Origin: Deltaproteobacteria bacterium
GTDB taxonomy: Bacteria > Desulfobacterota > BSN033 > UBA1163
Reading direction: 5' to 3'
Length of the DNA stretch: 5,359 bases
Assembly: GCA_016875255.1 (NCBI GenBank)
Contig: VGRU01000237.1
Coordinates: 1 to 5,359, forward strand
Shown here: piece by piece, positions 4,559-5,359 of the stretch
Layout: the number at the start of each line of letters is the position of its first letter
Numbering within the stretch: position 1 is the first letter of the stretch
Notes under the pieces: model-generated
Seen by the model: the letters and a program-made list of their open reading frames with translations, nothing else
What the model was told of the DNA's origin: nothing
The model's database searches: none
Position numbers and translations under genes: made by a program

Positions 4559-5359
4559 TTATTTGTAAATTAAACTCGGCAGCCACAATCCAATCTGCGG
4601 GAACACGTACAGCAGGAATATCGCGAACACCTGGATCGCCATGAACGGCATCATGCCCATGAAGATCTGGTTCAATGTCACGTGCGGCGGGGCCACGCCC
4701 TTCAGGTAAAAGGCGGCCATGGCAACCGGCGGCGACAAAAACGCTGTTTGCAGGTTAAGCGCTACAAGCAAACCAAAGAAGAGGGGGTCAATTTGAAAAT
4801 GGGCTAACAGCGGAATGAAGATCGGCATGAAGATGACGATAATCTCGGTCCACTCGAGCGGCCACCCAAGCAGGAAGATGATGACCTGTGCCAGAATCAT
4901 GAATTGTATTGGTGTTAGGTCGAGAGATTTCACCCAACCGTTTATAATCTCCTGTCCTCCTAAAAGTGCGAATGCCGCAGCAAACATGCTTGATCCGACG
5001 AACAGCCAGCAGACCATGGCGCTGGTCTTTGCGGTGAGGAAGACCGATTCCTTAACCATTTTGAAGTTGATCTGTCCGTAAGCGGCCGCCAGGACCAGCC
5101 CCCCGAATGATCCCATCGCTGCTGCTTCCCCTGGCGTTGCCAGGCCCAGGATAATGGTCCCGAGCACTCCGAGGATCAGGATTGCAAGCGGGAAGAATGA
5201 AGCCAGAAGCATTTTGAAAAGTTCGAGCCGGACAAAGTTGAAAAAGATATAAAAAAAAGCAAGCCCGAGGACGCTGATGCCAAGGGCAATCCAATAACCT
5301 CCGGGTGCAGGTTTTCGCCCTCCCGGAGTGATCCCCTTGGCTTCAGAAGGTTCTTCTTT
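4559..5359 (-). CDS. TRAP transporter large permease (DctM-type, FcbT3-like long form), N-terminus cut by window edge
   Basis: The last 266 residues of an inner-membrane permease are visible. The frame stays open past the ATG at 5212 to the window edge: the 49 codons upstream encode a hydrophilic linker (EAKGITPGGRKPAPGG) and then a clear membrane helix (YWIALGISVLGLAFFYIFF), so 5212 is an internal Met and not the start. Further hydrophobic segments lie at about 52-74, 106-133, 150-166, 172-187, 191-206 and 235-256. LATPGEAAAMG (73-83) and ALNLQTAFLSPPVAMAAFYL (200-219) are DctM signatures. The PLEWTEI and NLQTAFLSPP forms resemble the long mannitol/chloroaromatic (FcbT3) group, whose binding-protein partners include 2-oxoacid and lactate binders such as TakP. 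It works by sodium- or proton-driven uptake with a small permease and a periplasmic binding protein, presumably encoded beyond the right edge. The neighbouring genes suggest a hydroxy- or oxoacid substrate. Confidence 0.93.
   Translation of the reverse strand, partial: KEEPSEAKGITPGGRKPAPGGYWIALGISVLGLAFFYIFFNFVRLELFKMLLASFFPLAILILGVLGTIILGLATPGEAAAMGSFGGLVLAAAYGQINFKMVKESVFLTAKTSAMVCWLFVGSSMFAAAFALLGGQEIINGWVKSLDLTPIQFMILAQVIIFLLGWPLEWTEIIVIFMPIFIPLLAHFQIDPLFFGLLVALNLQTAFLSPPVAMAAFYLKGVAPPHVTLNQIFMGMMPFMAIQVFAIFLLYVFPQIGLWLPSLIYK

Noticed and set aside
4363..4644. 93-codon plus-strand ORF with a PSKGGVGRGWD-like stretch
   Set aside because: It is antisense to two real genes and its central part is the translated 37-bp repeat pair.
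5251..5258. Run of eight A (T on the coding strand) in the TRAP gene as a possible frameshift
   Set aside because: The frame continues through the run into a coherent helix and linker up to the edge, so no frameshift is needed.
5052..5294. 80-codon minus-strand ORF overlapping the TRAP gene
   Set aside because: It is in another frame; the TRAP frame is open over the entire stretch and encodes membrane helices.

Overview
The window carries five protein-coding genes, all on the minus strand, so transcription runs from right to left. In order of transcription they are: the C-terminal part of a TRAP transporter large permease (4559-5359, cut by the right edge); an NAD(P)-dependent D-2-hydroxyacid dehydrogenase of the glyoxylate reductase type (3480-4454); a GntR-family regulator with an FCD ligand domain (2513-3205); a FAD-linked D-2-hydroxyacid dehydrogenase of the GlcD type (937-2301); and a GlcF-like iron-sulfur protein with CCG domains (1-842, cut by the left edge). 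No RNA gene, transposase, CRISPR array or plus-strand gene could be supported.

The genes make sense as one accessory catabolic locus for a 2-hydroxy or 2-oxo acid. The TRAP permease would import the acid. The GlcD-type flavoenzyme would oxidise a D-2-hydroxyacid (D-lactate, glycolate or a relative) and pass electrons through the iron-sulfur protein towards the quinone pool or another membrane acceptor. The soluble dehydrogenase interconverts 2-oxo and 2-hydroxy acids with a nicotinamide cofactor. The FCD regulator would sense a carboxylate and control the cluster. A textbook sigma-70-like promoter with an overlapping FadR-type operator (3219-3257) precedes the regulator gene, and a second operator-like word of the same form (2411-2421) lies upstream of glcD. 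The exact substrate cannot be read from the sequence.

Every intergenic gap is filled by palindromic, repeat-like DNA, with a different family in each: a 7-bp-periodic hairpin (871-937), an inverted pair of 33-bp units (2361-2393 and 2438-2470), a CCTGCC/GGCAGG hairpin (3278-3311), a 121-bp element that can fold into a gapless three-way junction (3335-3455), and an inverted pair of 37-bp GC-rich units (4460-4496 and 4510-4546). Two of these seem to supply gene-expression signals: a -35 hexamer for glcD and the purine-rich leader of the hydroxyacid dehydrogenase.

The organism is probably an anaerobic or facultative bacterium with moderate GC. TRAP uptake, CCG-domain iron-sulfur proteins and a heavy load of short palindromic repeats suggest Desulfobacterota (former Deltaproteobacteria) or a similar environmental lineage, but this is inference from gene content and style. 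The gene content itself is recognisable; I do not see a clearly new enzymatic system. The least explained parts are the intergenic elements.
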